DNA from: Cyanobacteria bacterium MAG CAR3_bin_5
GTDB taxonomy: Bacteria > Cyanobacteriota > Cyanobacteriia > PCC-6307 > Cyanobiaceae
DNA: 64,000 nt
Reading direction: 5' to 3'
Assembly (NCBI GenBank): GCA_026709085.1
Contig: JAPOTR010000004.1
Location: forward strand, 18,882-82,881
Under the pieces are notes generated by a model. That model made no database searches. It saw only the letters and a list, made by a program, of their open reading frames with translations, and had not been told where the DNA came from. The position numbers and the translations under genes are program-made. Shown here piece after piece: positions 17,801 through 28,500 of the stretch; within the stretch, counting starts at the first letter, position 1, and every line of letters begins with the position of its first letter.

Positions 17801-19461
17801 CCCAGGTGAACGGCAAGGCTCATCACCAGCTCTTCCCGCAGAGGGTCAATGGGGGGATTGGTGACCTGGGCAAACCGCTGCTTGAAGTAGTCGTACAGCA
17901 GGTGAGGCTTGTTGGAGAGAACAGCCAGGGGGATGTCGTCCCCCATGCAGAAGGTGGGCTCCTTCCGTTTGCCGGCCATGTCCTCGATGATGAGGTCCAG
18001 ATCTTCGGCGGTGAAGCCGACGGCGGTCTGCAATTGCAGCAGTTCCAGGTTGCTGAACAGGGGCTCCCCGTACCACGCCTGGGGCGCAAGCTGTTGCCGC
18101 AGTTGCAGCCATTGGCCGTAGGGATAGCGGCTGGCCGCTTCTTCCTTCACCTCCCAGTTGCGCAGCAGGCGGCCCTTCTCCAGGTCCACGGCCAACATCT
18201 GACCCGGACCCAGGCGCCCTTTCTCCACAATGGCGGCCTCGTCCAGTTCCACCACACCGGTCTCCGTCCCCATGACCACCAGCCCGTCCCGGGTGACGCA
18301 GTAGCGGGCCGGACGCAGACCGTTGCGATCCAGACAGGCGCCGATCCAGCGCCCGTCGGTGAAGGCCAGCAGGGCGGGTCCGTCCCAGGCTTCCTGGATG
18401 CCGGCCCAGTAGGCATAAAAGTCTTGCAGTTGCCGGCGCCCCTCCAATTCCGGTTGCTGCTGAAACGCCTCCGGAACCAGGGTCATCAGGCTTTCAATGA
18501 CGGGGCGACCGCTGCGCACCATCAACTCCAGCATCCCGTCCAGGTTGGCGGAATCGCTGAAGGCGGGATTCACCACGGGATGCAGGTCCGACGCGGCGTC
18601 TTTCCAGACTTGCTTGAGGCCGTCCTGGGCTGCCAGGGCCCAGTTGATGTTCCCCAGCAGGGTATTGATTTCACCGTTATGGCCCAACAGGCGCATGGGC
18701 TGGGCCAGGGGCCAGCGGGGCAGGGTGTTGGTGCTGAACCGCCGATGGTAGACCGCGTAGGGAACGGCAAAGCGCTCGTCTTGCAGATCCCTGTAGAAAA
18801 CCGGCAGCACTTCGGAGCGCACCATGCCCTTGTAAACCACCGTGCGGGTGCTCAGGGAGGCAAAGGAGACATGGCGACTCGCCTCCGTCCCCAATACGTC
18901 ACCAAGGCGGGCGCCAATGCGGCGGCGGCAACGAAACAGCAGGCGCTCCAACGCTTCCTGGTCCCCATGGCCCTCATCGATGGAGAGGAGCCACTGCTCA
19001 ATCACCGGACAACTGGCGGCGGCCATGGGACCCAGCACATCCCGGTCAACGGGCACCACCCGCCAGCCATGGCTGCGGAGGCCCAACCGGGCCGCCTGCT
19101 CCTCGCAAAGACGGCGGGTGGTGGAGCGGGCCTCCTCGTCCCTGGGCAGAAACACCATGCCCAAGGCGGGAATGTTCCCATCCGGCAGCGCCGCTACGGC
19201 AGGCCAGAGGGTCGACAGCAGGGGCCAGGGAATGGCGCAAAGCACACCGGCCCCGTCTCCGGAGTCCCGGTCACCGCCACAGCCGCCCCGGTGTTCCATG
19301 CAGGCAAGGCCCCCCAGGGCTTGCCGCAGGAGCCAGTGGCTGGCCCGGCCGTCCAGCCGGGCCAGAAACCCGACGCCACAGCCGTCCCGCTCTCCTTCCA
19401 GCCAATCGGGCCCGGAAGAGTCCTGGTAAGGCCAGTTGGAACAGGGGGATGGTGTGGACAT
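14821..19461 (-). CDS. glsF: Ferredoxin-dependent glutamate synthase (Fd-GOGAT)
   Basis: 1546 residues from ATG at 19461. It converts 2-oxoglutarate and glutamine to two glutamates with reduced ferredoxin and is the main exit of the GS/GOGAT ammonium cycle. The glutaminase nucleophile follows a propeptide as C28-GVGF. The FMN-binding synthase domain contains the [3Fe-4S] ligands C1160, C1166 and C1171 (CIMARVCHTNKC). The C-terminal GXGXG helix repeats follow at about 1240-1440. Single large polypeptide with no small subunit beside it, as in cyanobacteria and plastids. I saw no GTA-N8-TAC NtcA site in the 76-bp upstream gap. Confidence 0.96.
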   Translation of the reverse strand: MSTPSPCSNWPYQDSSGPDWLEGERDGCGVGFLARLDGRASHWLLRQALGGLACMEHRGGCGGDRDSGDGAGVLCAIPWPLLSTLWPAVAALPDGNIPALGMVFLPRDEEARSTTRRLCEEQAARLGLRSHGWRVVPVDRDVLGPMAAASCPVIEQWLLSIDEGHGDQEALERLLFRCRRRIGARLGDVLGTEASRHVSFASLSTRTVVYKGMVRSEVLPVFYRDLQDERFAVPYAVYHRRFSTNTLPRWPLAQPMRLLGHNGEINTLLGNINWALAAQDGLKQVWKDAASDLHPVVNPAFSDSANLDGMLELMVRSGRPVIESLMTLVPEAFQQQPELEGRRQLQDFYAYWAGIQEAWDGPALLAFTDGRWIGACLDRNGLRPARYCVTRDGLVVMGTETGVVELDEAAIVEKGRLGPGQMLAVDLEKGRLLRNWEVKEEAASRYPYGQWLQLRQQLAPQAWYGEPLFSNLELLQLQTAVGFTAEDLDLIIEDMAGKRKEPTFCMGDDIPLAVLSNKPHLLYDYFKQRFAQVTNPPIDPLREELVMSLAVHLGARGSALQPSAEGARRLDLPSPLLNEAELSRLSTSGWRLQHLSTLFPVATGPDGLQKAVEQLCRQAEQAVRRGAEILVFSDRQDGGLGPMHSIIPPLLATGAVHHHLIRAGLRLRVSLVVETAQCWTTHHLACLIGYGASAVCPWLTWEITRHWRNHPRTVKMIERGTLPAMDAAQAQANVRYALEAGLRKILSKIGISLLSSYHGAQIFEAVGIGADLIATAFRGTTSRVAGLSFAELASETLAFHSKAFPELSRSKLEFMGFVQYRTGGEYHLNSPEMAKALHKALAQGPGYDHFTTYQQLLERRPPTTLRDLLEFRVAQSPTPLEEVESVDHICRRFCTGGMSLGALSREAHETLAVALNRIGGKSNSGEGGEDPVRYGALTDVDEAGHSPTLPHLRGLRPGDTACSAIKQVASGRFGVTPAYLRSGRQLEIKVAQGAKPGEGGQLPGTKVDTYIAGLRNSKAGVPLISPPPHHDIYSIEDLAQLIHDLHQVHPAAKVSVKLVAEIGIGTIAAGVAKANADVIQISGHDGGTGASPLSSIKHAGVPWELGLAEVHRCLLDNGLRQRVILRADGGLKTGWDVVIAALLGAEEFGFGSVAMIAEGCIMARVCHTNKCPVGVATQKEALRRRFVGLPEHVVNFFLYVAEEVRQVISRLGLRSMDDLIGRVDLLAARNVTLHKTRGVDMGSLLKPMSHADDRSWLNHDAEAHGNGPVLLDDLLTDPALQQAVTHHGSMTVDLEIANTDRSVGARLAGLIAAQHGNRGFGGQLLLRFRGCGGQSFGAFCIQGLDMVLHGEANDYVGKGMNGGRLVIVPPRTSSLQAGNHVILGNTCLYGATGGQLFAHGRAGERFGVRNSGARAVVEGAGDHCCEYMTGGVIVVLGPTGRNVAAGMTGGVAYLLQQGDTAVRINRDTVKLRSLAESTVLANHLKALLEDHLVATGSPRAGEILAQWEEQQSRFVALVPPAEEEGLGLSSTPVQGDAVPADAPVGA

Positions 19462-19537
19462 TAACAACAGCCGGACTAAATTTTCAGGTTAGCCGCGAAG
19501 ACGAAAATGACAGCGCCTTCCCTGGTTGTTCTGGCCA

Positions 19538-21415
19538 ATGGGTAATGCCGTTGGCCGGTTTGCAGCGCTGAGCGTTTCAAGTTCTTTGCTTTTCGGCCTG
19601 TTTGCCCCGGTTCGTGGGCAAAACTCGGCGCCCCCTGTTGCTCCACCGCCACGTCCCTCTCCGTCGACGGAGCAATTTCAGGCCGAGCCGCCAACCACAC
19701 TGCCGCCACCCCCGCAGCCGCTTCAGGAGACGCAGAAGCCGGAATCCGGCCTGATCACCGGGGACACCATTGCAGTGAACGGCGCCGAACTCCACCTTCC
19801 ATGGCGCCTTGAAGGAGAGTCGGGCTCCGGGCAGCGCCTTGTTGTACCGATTGACATCCTGACCCATCGGTTGGGGGCCAGGGTCAATCGTGGGGCGGAT
19901 GGCCTGCAGTTGGCCTGGTTCGGCCATGTTGTCCCCTTGCAACAGGCCGATCCTCCCTTGGGGAGTGGGCCGTCGGCCGTGGACATTGCCCCCTTGGCGG
20001 AGCGCTTCCGCTGGCGGTTCACGGCGGCGGGTTCACGGCTGAATCTCAGGATTCCCCCACCACGACTGGTCAACGTGCGGCTGGGACAGTCCGCTGAACG
20101 GGTGCGGATCGTGCTGGACTTCCTGGGTCCCGCTCCTTTCCGTGTTGAGGACAGGGCGTTGCTGGTGGAGATGCGCTCCCGGGATGTGCATCTGCGGGAG
20201 ATGGAGACCCTCGGCATTCCCCACCAGTGGACACCGGGTCTGCTGAACCTGCACACAACAATCCTCAGCTCCGACAGCCGCGTTCTCACTCTCGGCAGCC
20301 CGGAGCGTCTTGTTCTGGATCTGTCCTATGAGGACTTTCTCGCCCTTCGGATCCTGGGGCCGACAGGGGGGCAAGCCGTTCTCCCACCCCTCAAGCAGTT
20401 CCGACTCAATGCCAGGGTCCTGACCCTGGGCCAGAGGAGATTTCGCGTCCACAGCGTGGCCCTGGACCTGACCAACCCATCGGTCACCATGCTGCCCCTG
20501 ACCGGAGCCCACGGCATGGGCGGGCTCGATTCTCTCCAGGCGCTGGCCAAGACATGGCAAGCGGATCTGGCCATCAACGGCGGCTATTTCAACCGCATTC
20601 GCAAACTGCCGTTGGGGGCCATCAAGCGGCAGGGTTATTGGCTTTCCGGGCCGATTCTCGGCCGCGGAGCGATTGGCTGGGGATCGGGGAAGCGTCCGGT
20701 GTTCGGGCGGTTGACAATGAAAGAGACGGTGACGGGACCCAGGGGCTCCATCACCGTCAGTCACCTGAATAGTGGCTACGTCCAGAAAGGGGTGGCGCGC
20801 TATACCCACCACTGGGGCAGCCATTATCATCCCCTCACCCAGGGGGAGACCGGTTTCCTGGTGCGAGGCAACCGGGTGGTGCGCCACTTTGCCGCTTTTC
20901 AACTCAAGGGCGGCGTTGCTCTTGCCCCTGAAAGCTGGTTGCTGGTGGCCCGCAGCGGCGCCAGCCTGCCGCTGCGGCTTGGTGATTCGGTTGTCCTTGA
21001 TCAACGGCTGACCCCCGGAGTCTTTGGCCAGCAGCCCCATGTTCTGGGGGCCGGTCCTCTCCTGTTGCAGGGCGGTCGGCCGGTGCTGAATGCGGGTCTG
21101 GAGCGCTTTAGTCCCCAGTTTCAGAGGGAGCAGGCGCCCCGTAGCGTGGTGGCCTGGGGTCAGGATCAGCTATGGCTCCTCACGGTCCAGGGTCTGGGCA
21201 ATTCCGGACCCACCCTCAAGGAAGCTGGCCGCCTGGCCCGGCAGTTGGGCATGGAGGACGCCCTCAATCTCGATGGCGGCAGTTCCACCACGTTGGTGTT
21301 CCGGGGGGTCACCACCGTGCGGGGGCGGGGCGTGGATTCCCGGGTCCATAACGGTTTGGGTGTGGTGGTTCGCGAGCCGCCGGGCGAGAATGGTTCGCAA
21401 CGCAGCCGCAACTGA
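19538..21415 (+). CDS. Exported phosphodiester glycosidase (NAGPA domain) protein
   Basis: 625 residues. An N-terminal signal peptide (AALSVSSSLLFGLFAPVRG) precedes a Pro-rich spacer. The middle has a copper-amine-oxidase-like/AMIN-like beta segment. The C-terminal half is the NAGPA fold: LAINGGYFNR near 345-355, later DALNLDGGSSTTLVF and a closing RVHNGLGV. NAGPA enzymes remove sugar-1-phosphate caps. In cyanobacteria the substrate is unknown, perhaps envelope polysaccharide. ATG at 19538 is preferred to TTG at 19526. Divergent from glsF. Confidence 0.85.
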   Translation: MGNAVGRFAALSVSSSLLFGLFAPVRGQNSAPPVAPPPRPSPSTEQFQAEPPTTLPPPPQPLQETQKPESGLITGDTIAVNGAELHLPWRLEGESGSGQRLVVPIDILTHRLGARVNRGADGLQLAWFGHVVPLQQADPPLGSGPSAVDIAPLAERFRWRFTAAGSRLNLRIPPPRLVNVRLGQSAERVRIVLDFLGPAPFRVEDRALLVEMRSRDVHLREMETLGIPHQWTPGLLNLHTTILSSDSRVLTLGSPERLVLDLSYEDFLALRILGPTGGQAVLPPLKQFRLNARVLTLGQRRFRVHSVALDLTNPSVTMLPLTGAHGMGGLDSLQALAKTWQADLAINGGYFNRIRKLPLGAIKRQGYWLSGPILGRGAIGWGSGKRPVFGRLTMKETVTGPRGSITVSHLNSGYVQKGVARYTHHWGSHYHPLTQGETGFLVRGNRVVRHFAAFQLKGGVALAPESWLLVARSGASLPLRLGDSVVLDQRLTPGVFGQQPHVLGAGPLLLQGGRPVLNAGLERFSPQFQREQAPRSVVAWGQDQLWLLTVQGLGNSGPTLKEAGRLARQLGMEDALNLDGGSSTTLVFRGVTTVRGRGVDSRVHNGLGVVVREPPGENGSQRSRN

Positions 21416-21424
21416 GGAACCACC

Positions 21425-21796
21425 ATGACCAGACACACCCCGTTCCAGATCACCCCCCAGGCCGCTGCGGAACTGAGCCGCCAGGCTGCCCTCACGTCCC
21501 GCCCGGGGGTTGCCAGCCTGGAGTTGCAACCCGGTGGATGCCAGAGCTGGGTCTTGATCATCCGCGCCGGTATCGTGGTAGGCGAGCCCATGGCCCGCAC
21601 GGACGGCATGACCCTTTGGGCAAACCAGAACACCGTCAACCAACTGGAATCCATGCATCTGGACCACCACCACGACCTTCGCGGCGGCGGTTTCATCCTT
21701 CGCGGCCCCAAGGACGTGCAGTTTTGCACCTGTGGCATCGGCTTCAGCCGCCCAGCCAAGGGGCCGATCCAAGGCAGTGATGCGGTAAAGTTGTAG
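21425..21796 (+). CDS. HesB/IscA-family iron-sulfur assembly protein
   Basis: 123 residues. The three family cysteines are C39 (GGCQSW), C101 and C103 (CTCGIGFS), which carry the transferred Fe-S cluster. Between them the loop reads [17 protein letters not shown]. It follows the glycosidase by 9 bp and precedes rpsL by 38 bp, so it may be read through from upstream. The CTCG end differs from the more usual CGCG. A scaffold or carrier role is inferred from the family. Confidence 0.85.
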   Translation: MTRHTPFQITPQAAAELSRQAALTSRPGVASLELQPGGCQSWVLIIRAGIVVGEPMARTDGMTLWANQNTVNQLESMHLDHHHDLRGGGFILRGPKDVQFCTCGIGFSRPAKGPIQGSDAVKL

Positions 21797-21834
21797 ATTG
21801 TGCGACCACGCCGCGGTTTATTACCAGGCCTCGA

Positions 21835-22209
21835 ATGCCCACGATCCAGCAACTCATCCGTACCGAGCGCTCTCGGCTGAGAGACAAGACCAAATCCCCC
21901 GCCCTGCGGTCTTGCCCCGGGCGGCGGGGCGTGTGTACCCGGGTGTACACATCAACTCCCAAAAAGCCCAACTCCGCGCTGCGGAAGGTGGCCCGGGTGC
22001 GGCTCACCTCGGGCTTCGAGGTGACCGCCTACATCGGTGGGGAGGGCCATAACCTGCAAGAACACTCCGTGGTGCTGATTCGCGGAGGGCGGGTCAAGGA
22101 TCTTCCGGGTGTGCGCTATCACATCATTCGCGGCACCCTGGATACGGCAGGGGTCAAGGACCGTCGCCAATCCCGCTCCAAATACGGGGCAAAGCAACCC
22201 AAGGAGTGA
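21835..22209 (+). CDS. rpsL: Ribosomal protein S12
   Basis: 124 residues, first gene of the str operon. The decoding-centre loop [18 protein letters not shown] is present with the streptomycin-sensitive lysine and proline positions (TPKKPNS). The second conserved loop reads [10 protein letters not shown]. Universal 30S component. 38 bp separate it from the IscA-like gene. Confidence 0.98.
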   Translation: MPTIQQLIRTERSRLRDKTKSPALRSCPGRRGVCTRVYTSTPKKPNSALRKVARVRLTSGFEVTAYIGGEGHNLQEHSVVLIRGGRVKDLPGVRYHIIRGTLDTAGVKDRRQSRSKYGAKQPKE

Positions 22210-22272
22210 CCCGCGCAAGGCCTGCTCCGCCATCGTTCAATTTCCCACTGACTTTTCCACTGTCTCCACCCC

Positions 22273-22743
22273 ATGTCCCGCCGCAATACCGCCGAGAAGC
22301 GTCCGGTTACGCCCGATCCACGTTTCAATAACCGTCTGGCCGCCATGCTGGTGGCCAGACTCATGAAAAGCGGCAAGAAGTCCACGGCGCAGAGGATTCT
22401 GTATGAAGCCCTCGATCTGGTGGGGGAGCGCACAGGCGGCGACCCCGTCACCCTGTTCGAGACTGCCATTTGCAACATCACCCCCCTTGTGGAAGTGCGG
22501 GCTCGGCGCGTCGGTGGCGCCACCTACCAAGTCCCCATGGAGGTGCGCCCGGAGCGGGGCACAGCCATGGCCCTGCGTTGGTTGGTGAACTACTCCCGGG
22601 CCCGCTCCGGGCGCTCCATGGCCCAGAAGCTGGCGGGGGAGTTGATGGATGCCGCCAATGAAACCGGCAGTGCCGTCCGCAAACGGGAAGAAACCCACAA
22701 GATGGCGGAAGCCAACAAAGCCTTCGCCCACTACCGCTACTGA
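22273..22743 (+). CDS. rpsG: Ribosomal protein S7
   Basis: 156 residues, the usual length, beginning [10 protein letters not shown] and containing the 16S-binding motif [15 protein letters not shown] at about 85-99. It nucleates assembly of the 30S head. 63 bp after rpsL and 118 bp before fusA. In enterobacteria S7 autoregulates this operon; I see no clear hairpin in the rpsL-rpsG gap. Confidence 0.98.
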   Translation: MSRRNTAEKRPVTPDPRFNNRLAAMLVARLMKSGKKSTAQRILYEALDLVGERTGGDPVTLFETAICNITPLVEVRARRVGGATYQVPMEVRPERGTAMALRWLVNYSRARSGRSMAQKLAGELMDAANETGSAVRKREETHKMAEANKAFAHYRY

Positions 22744-22861
22744 CCGTCCTTCCCCTGACGTTGTACCCCAGGTTCCATGGGCGGGTCCAACGTCAGAGGA
22801 ACGGGTTTGTCTGTAGAATTGCACCGCCCTCGGTCAGAAGCACACACTTCGGAGGTTTTCC

Positions 22862-24937
<2,076 letters not shown>

Positions 24938-24984
24938 TTTCCATCCCTCACCTGACCTGAAAACCTCCCCGATTCTTTCCATCA

Positions 24985-26214
24985 ATGGCACGCGAGAAGT
25001 TCGAGCGGAACAAGCCCCACGTCAACATCGGCACCGTCGGCCATGTTGACCACGGCAAAACCACCCTGACCGCTGCAATCACCAACGTCCTGGCGGCCCG
25101 CGGCAGCGCCCTGGCCCAGGCCTACGACGACATTGACGGCGCTCCTGAAGAAAAGGAGCGTGGCATCACTATTAACACGGCCCACGTGGAGTACGAGACG
25201 GAGAGCCGTCACTACGCCCACGTGGACTGCCCCGGTCATGCGGACTACGTGAAAAACATGATCACGGGGGCCGCCCAGATGGATGGCGCCATCCTGGTGG
25301 TGGCCGGTACGGACGGCCCCATGGCCCAGACCCGGGAGCACATTCTCCTAGCCAAGCAGGTGGGTGTTCCCGCATTGGTGGTCTTTGTCAACAAGAGAGA
25401 CATGGTTGACGACGAGGAGTTGCTGGAACTGGTGGAACTGGAAATCCGGGAACTCCTCAGCAAATACGAGTTTCCGGGAGATGACATCCCGGTGGTCATG
25501 GGTTCCGGCTTGAAAGCCCTGGAGGCCGTCCAAGAGGGCGCCACCGGTGAGCGGGGAAAGGATCCGTGGATTGACGGCATCCTGGATCTCATGGATGCCG
25601 TGGATGAAAGCATCCCCGAACCGGAGCGGGAAGTAGACAAGCCTTTCCTGATGGCTGTTGAAGACGTGTTCTCCATCACGGGCCGCGGCACCGTGGCCAC
25701 CGGCCGGATTGAGCGCGGCGTGGTCAAGGTCAACGAAGAAGTGGAGATCGTTGGCTTGAAGGACACCCGCAAGACCACGGTCACCGGCGTGGAAATGTTC
25801 CGCAAGCTGTTGGACGAGGGCATGGCCGGCGATAACGTTGGTCTGCTCCTGCGGGGCATTCAGAAGAATGACGTGGAGCGCGGCATGGTTCTGGTGAAGC
25901 CCGGCTCCATCACGCCCCACACCAAGTTCGAAGGGGAGGTGTATGTGCTGACCAAGGAAGAAGGCGGCCGCCACACCCCCTTCTTCGCTGGTTATCGTCC
26001 CCAGTTCTACATCCGCACCACGGACGTGACGGGCCAGATCACCGAATTCACGGCTGACGACGGCTCCAAGGCGGAGATGGTGATGCCTGGCGACCGCATC
26101 AAGATGACCGGCGAGTTGATTGTGCCGGTGGCCATTGAGAAGGGCATGCGCTTTGCCATTCGCGAAGGTGGTCGCACCATTGGCGCCGGCGTGGTCTCCA
26201 AGATCATTGCCTGA
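24985..26214 (+). CDS. tuf: Translation elongation factor Tu
   Basis: 409-residue GTPase delivering aminoacyl-tRNA. G1 is [10 protein letters not shown]3 DCPGHADYV and G4 reads NKRD, where most bacteria have NKxD, so the motif is kept. The protein is about 15 residues longer than in E. coli; part of the extra lies in the [20 protein letters not shown] region typical of cyanobacteria. 47 bp after fusA. Confidence 0.98.
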   Translation: MAREKFERNKPHVNIGTVGHVDHGKTTLTAAITNVLAARGSALAQAYDDIDGAPEEKERGITINTAHVEYETESRHYAHVDCPGHADYVKNMITGAAQMDGAILVVAGTDGPMAQTREHILLAKQVGVPALVVFVNKRDMVDDEELLELVELEIRELLSKYEFPGDDIPVVMGSGLKALEAVQEGATGERGKDPWIDGILDLMDAVDESIPEPEREVDKPFLMAVEDVFSITGRGTVATGRIERGVVKVNEEVEIVGLKDTRKTTVTGVEMFRKLLDEGMAGDNVGLLLRGIQKNDVERGMVLVKPGSITPHTKFEGEVYVLTKEEGGRHTPFFAGYRPQFYIRTTDVTGQITEFTADDGSKAEMVMPGDRIKMTGELIVPVAIEKGMRFAIREGGRTIGAGVVSKIIA

Positions 26215-26345
26215 GACGATTTACGGAGGACGGGCCTTCCCTTGAAGGCCCTGAAAACCCTCGCTGCGACTGGTTGCCCGCTCCCGCCCCGCACCTTGAC
26301 AACTCCCCCCTCCATGGCCACCACCACCACCTCTGAGCCCTTGCA

Positions 26346-26666
26346 ATGACCAGAACCCTCGCACAGCAGAAGATTCGTATTCGCCTCAAAGCCTTTGACC
26401 GAAGGATGCTGGACATCTCCTGCGAGAAGATCATCGATACCGCAGACCGCACGGCAGCCACGGCCATTGGACCCATTTCTCTGCCCACCAAGCGGAAGAT
26501 CTACTGTGTGTTGCGTTCTCCCCACGTGGACAAGGATTCGCGAGAGCACTTTGAAACCCGCACCCATCGGCGGCTAATTGATATCTACAACCCTTCCTCA
26601 AAGACAATCGACGCCCTCATGAAGTTGAACCTGCCCAGTGGGGTGGACATCGAGGTCAAGCTCTAG
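26346..26666 (+). CDS. rpsJ: Ribosomal protein S10
   Basis: 106 residues. The core [14 protein letters not shown] and the conserved [20 protein letters not shown], split here for reading, identify S10 (NusE). It sits at the end of the str operon, 131 bp after tuf, as in cyanobacteria, and not at the head of the S10 operon. Confidence 0.98.
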   Translation: MTRTLAQQKIRIRLKAFDRRMLDISCEKIIDTADRTAATAIGPISLPTKRKIYCVLRSPHVDKDSREHFETRTHRRLIDIYNPSSKTIDALMKLNLPSGVDIEVKL

Positions 26667-26716
26667 CCACCACGCCTCAAGCCCCATCTGTCTAAGGTCG
26701 AACAACTTGCTGCCCT

Positions 26717-27370
26717 ATGGCCATGACCAAGCCACTGGCGGTCAGAGAGCTTCCCCTGTTTCTGTTGTCCGGGGTGGTGCTGTTTCCCCGTGAAGTGCTT
26801 CCCCTGCACATTTTCGAGTACCGCTACCGGATCATGCTGAAGACGGTTCTGGAGGCTGATCAGCGCTTTGGGGTGATCAACTGTGATCCTGAGACGGGTG
26901 AACCCAGTACCGTGGGCTGCTGCACGGAAATCCTCCAGCACCATCCTATGGAGCGTGATCGCAGCGCCATTGTCACCAGGGGCCAGCAACGTTTCCGCGT
27001 CTTGAACCGGGTCCGGGACACACCCTTCTGCATTGGTCTTGTCAGTTGGCTGGAAGACGGTCCCCCCACAGCGGATCTCACAGGCCTTGTCCGGAACGTC
27101 CATAGCGCCCTTGGCGATGTTGTCAAGCTTTCCGCCAAGCTCTCCGGCAAGAGTTTTCGCCTGCCCGAAGATATACCCTTAGACCCTGAGGAGATGTCGT
27201 TCTGGCTGGCTTCCCGTCTGGATAATGCAACGGCAGCCCAGCAGCGTCTCCTGGAGATCACGGATACAGCGGACCGCTTGCAGCAGGAATATGCCCTGCT
27301 GGACCAAGCCCGCCGACAGTTGGCCGCACGCACAGTGCTCAAAGACCTGGAACAGGGAACCAAAAACTAG
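26717..27370 (+). CDS. LON-substrate-binding-domain protein
   Basis: 217 residues that correspond to the N-terminal substrate-binding domain of Lon without ATPase or protease parts. The opening REIPLFPL-like block reads ELPLFLLSGVVLFPREVLPLHI (shown here in part: VLFPREVLPLHIFEYRYR). It has a helical C-terminus with LLEITDTADRLQQEYALLDQ. The gene follows rpsJ in marine picocyanobacteria as here. Proposed role is protein quality control; unproven. Confidence 0.88.
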   Translation: MAMTKPLAVRELPLFLLSGVVLFPREVLPLHIFEYRYRIMLKTVLEADQRFGVINCDPETGEPSTVGCCTEILQHHPMERDRSAIVTRGQQRFRVLNRVRDTPFCIGLVSWLEDGPPTADLTGLVRNVHSALGDVVKLSAKLSGKSFRLPEDIPLDPEEMSFWLASRLDNATAAQQRLLEITDTADRLQQEYALLDQARRQLAARTVLKDLEQGTKN

Positions 27371-27381
27371 AGGCCCCGTTC

Positions 27382-28356
27382 ATGACCTGGCTTCTGCCCC
27401 TGATCGGCGGCGCTCTGGCGCTGGTGCTTTGCGCCTATCTGGCCGCAAGGCGTCCCTATCGATCTCCGCAAAGTGTGGCCGCCAATTACGACCACTGGAC
27501 CCGTGACGGCCTCTTGGAAAGGCTTTGGGGGGACCACATCCATCTCGGCTACTACGGTGATCCTCCCCAGCCCCAGGATTTCCGGGCCAGCAAAGCAAGA
27601 CTGGTCCATGAAATGGTTCAGTGGGCCGGTCTTCACCGGCTACCTCCGGGCAGTCGCCTCCTGGACGTGGGTTGCGGCATTGGGGGCAGCGCCCGGATTC
27701 TGGCCCGGGATTACGGCTTTGACGTTCTGGGCATCAGCATCAGCAGTCAACAGATCGACCGGGCCCGGGCATTGACGCCGGCACACCTGCCCTGCCGTTT
27801 TGCCGTGATGGACGCCTTGGCCATGCCCATGGCGGACGGGTGGTTCGATGCGGTCTGGACCGTGGAAGCGGCGCCCCACATTGCCAACAAGCAAGGCTTT
27901 GCCAATGAACTGCTGCGCCTCCTGCGACCAGGTGGTCAGTTGGTGATGGCGGATTGGAATCAGCGAGATCCCCGCCGCCAGCCGCCGAGCCGTCTGGAGC
28001 GGATGGTTCTGAACGTTCTGCTGACCCAGTGGGGGCATGCCGCCTTTGCCAGCATGGAGGCGGTCCGGGAGCACCTGCAGACCGGCCCCTATGGCTGTGT
28101 CAACCTGCACAGCGCGGATTGGAGCCGGGCCACGTTGCCGGCATGGCCGGAGGCCATCCGGGAAGGCTTCAGACGACCATGGGCCGTGCTCTCCCTGGGA
28201 CCAGGGGCGGTGGCGCAGGGTCTTCGGGAGGCGCCCACCATCCTGCTCATGGCCTGGGCTTGGCGCCGTGGGCTGATGCGTTTCGGGGTGTTTCGCGCAG
28301 AGCGCGCAGGATCCGCTGGCGATGATAAATCCATTGCCCACAGGCCGTCACGGTGA
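27382..28356 (+). CDS. MPBQ/MSBQ-type quinone methyltransferase
   Basis: 324 residues. An N-terminal membrane anchor (residues 3-22) is followed by NYDHWTRDGLLERLWGDHIH and GYYG, the signature of 2-methyl-6-phytylbenzoquinol methyltransferases of tocopherol synthesis. SAM motif I is LLDVGCGIGG at 93-102. The closest characterised plan is the Synechocystis enzyme of vitamin E synthesis; gamma-tocopherol methyltransferases are the alternative. It starts 12 bp after the LON gene. The C-terminal 110 bp overlap a small gene on the other strand. Confidence 0.85.
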   Translation: MTWLLPLIGGALALVLCAYLAARRPYRSPQSVAANYDHWTRDGLLERLWGDHIHLGYYGDPPQPQDFRASKARLVHEMVQWAGLHRLPPGSRLLDVGCGIGGSARILARDYGFDVLGISISSQQIDRARALTPAHLPCRFAVMDALAMPMADGWFDAVWTVEAAPHIANKQGFANELLRLLRPGGQLVMADWNQRDPRRQPPSRLERMVLNVLLTQWGHAAFASMEAVREHLQTGPYGCVNLHSADWSRATLPAWPEAIREGFRRPWAVLSLGPGAVAQGLREAPTILLMAWAWRRGLMRFGVFRAERAGSAGDDKSIAHRPSR

Positions 28357-28498
28357 GTCCGGCGCCAATCACCATCATGGGGATGGTTTGCAGCTTTTCG
28401 CTGTCGGTGCGTTGCAGACCGGCCAGCAAACCCAGGCACACCATGGCGGGAGCAGCCATGGCCACCAGCCGGGAGAAGGGATGGGGCGGTGTATTCAC
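28247..28498 (-). CDS. Small two-helix membrane protein (DUF3188-like)
   Basis: 83 residues with helices at about 10-25 (AMAAPAMVCLGLLAGL) and 40-57 (PMMVIGAGLTVTACGQWI), separated by QRTDSEKLQTI, and a basic tail. The plan matches my memory of DUF3188, a cyanobacterial family of unknown function. Its 3' part is antisense to the methyltransferase end. It starts 3 bp after the amidohydrolase stop, on the same strand. Confidence 0.65.
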   Translation of the reverse strand: MNTPPHPFSRLVAMAAPAMVCLGLLAGLQRTDSEKLQTIPMMVIGAGLTVTACGQWIYHRQRILRALRETPRNASAHGAKPRP

Positions 28499-28500
28499 AA

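Noticed and set aside
19462..19537. Possible NtcA site upstream of Fd-GOGAT
   Set aside because: No GTA-N8-TAC pattern was found by eye.
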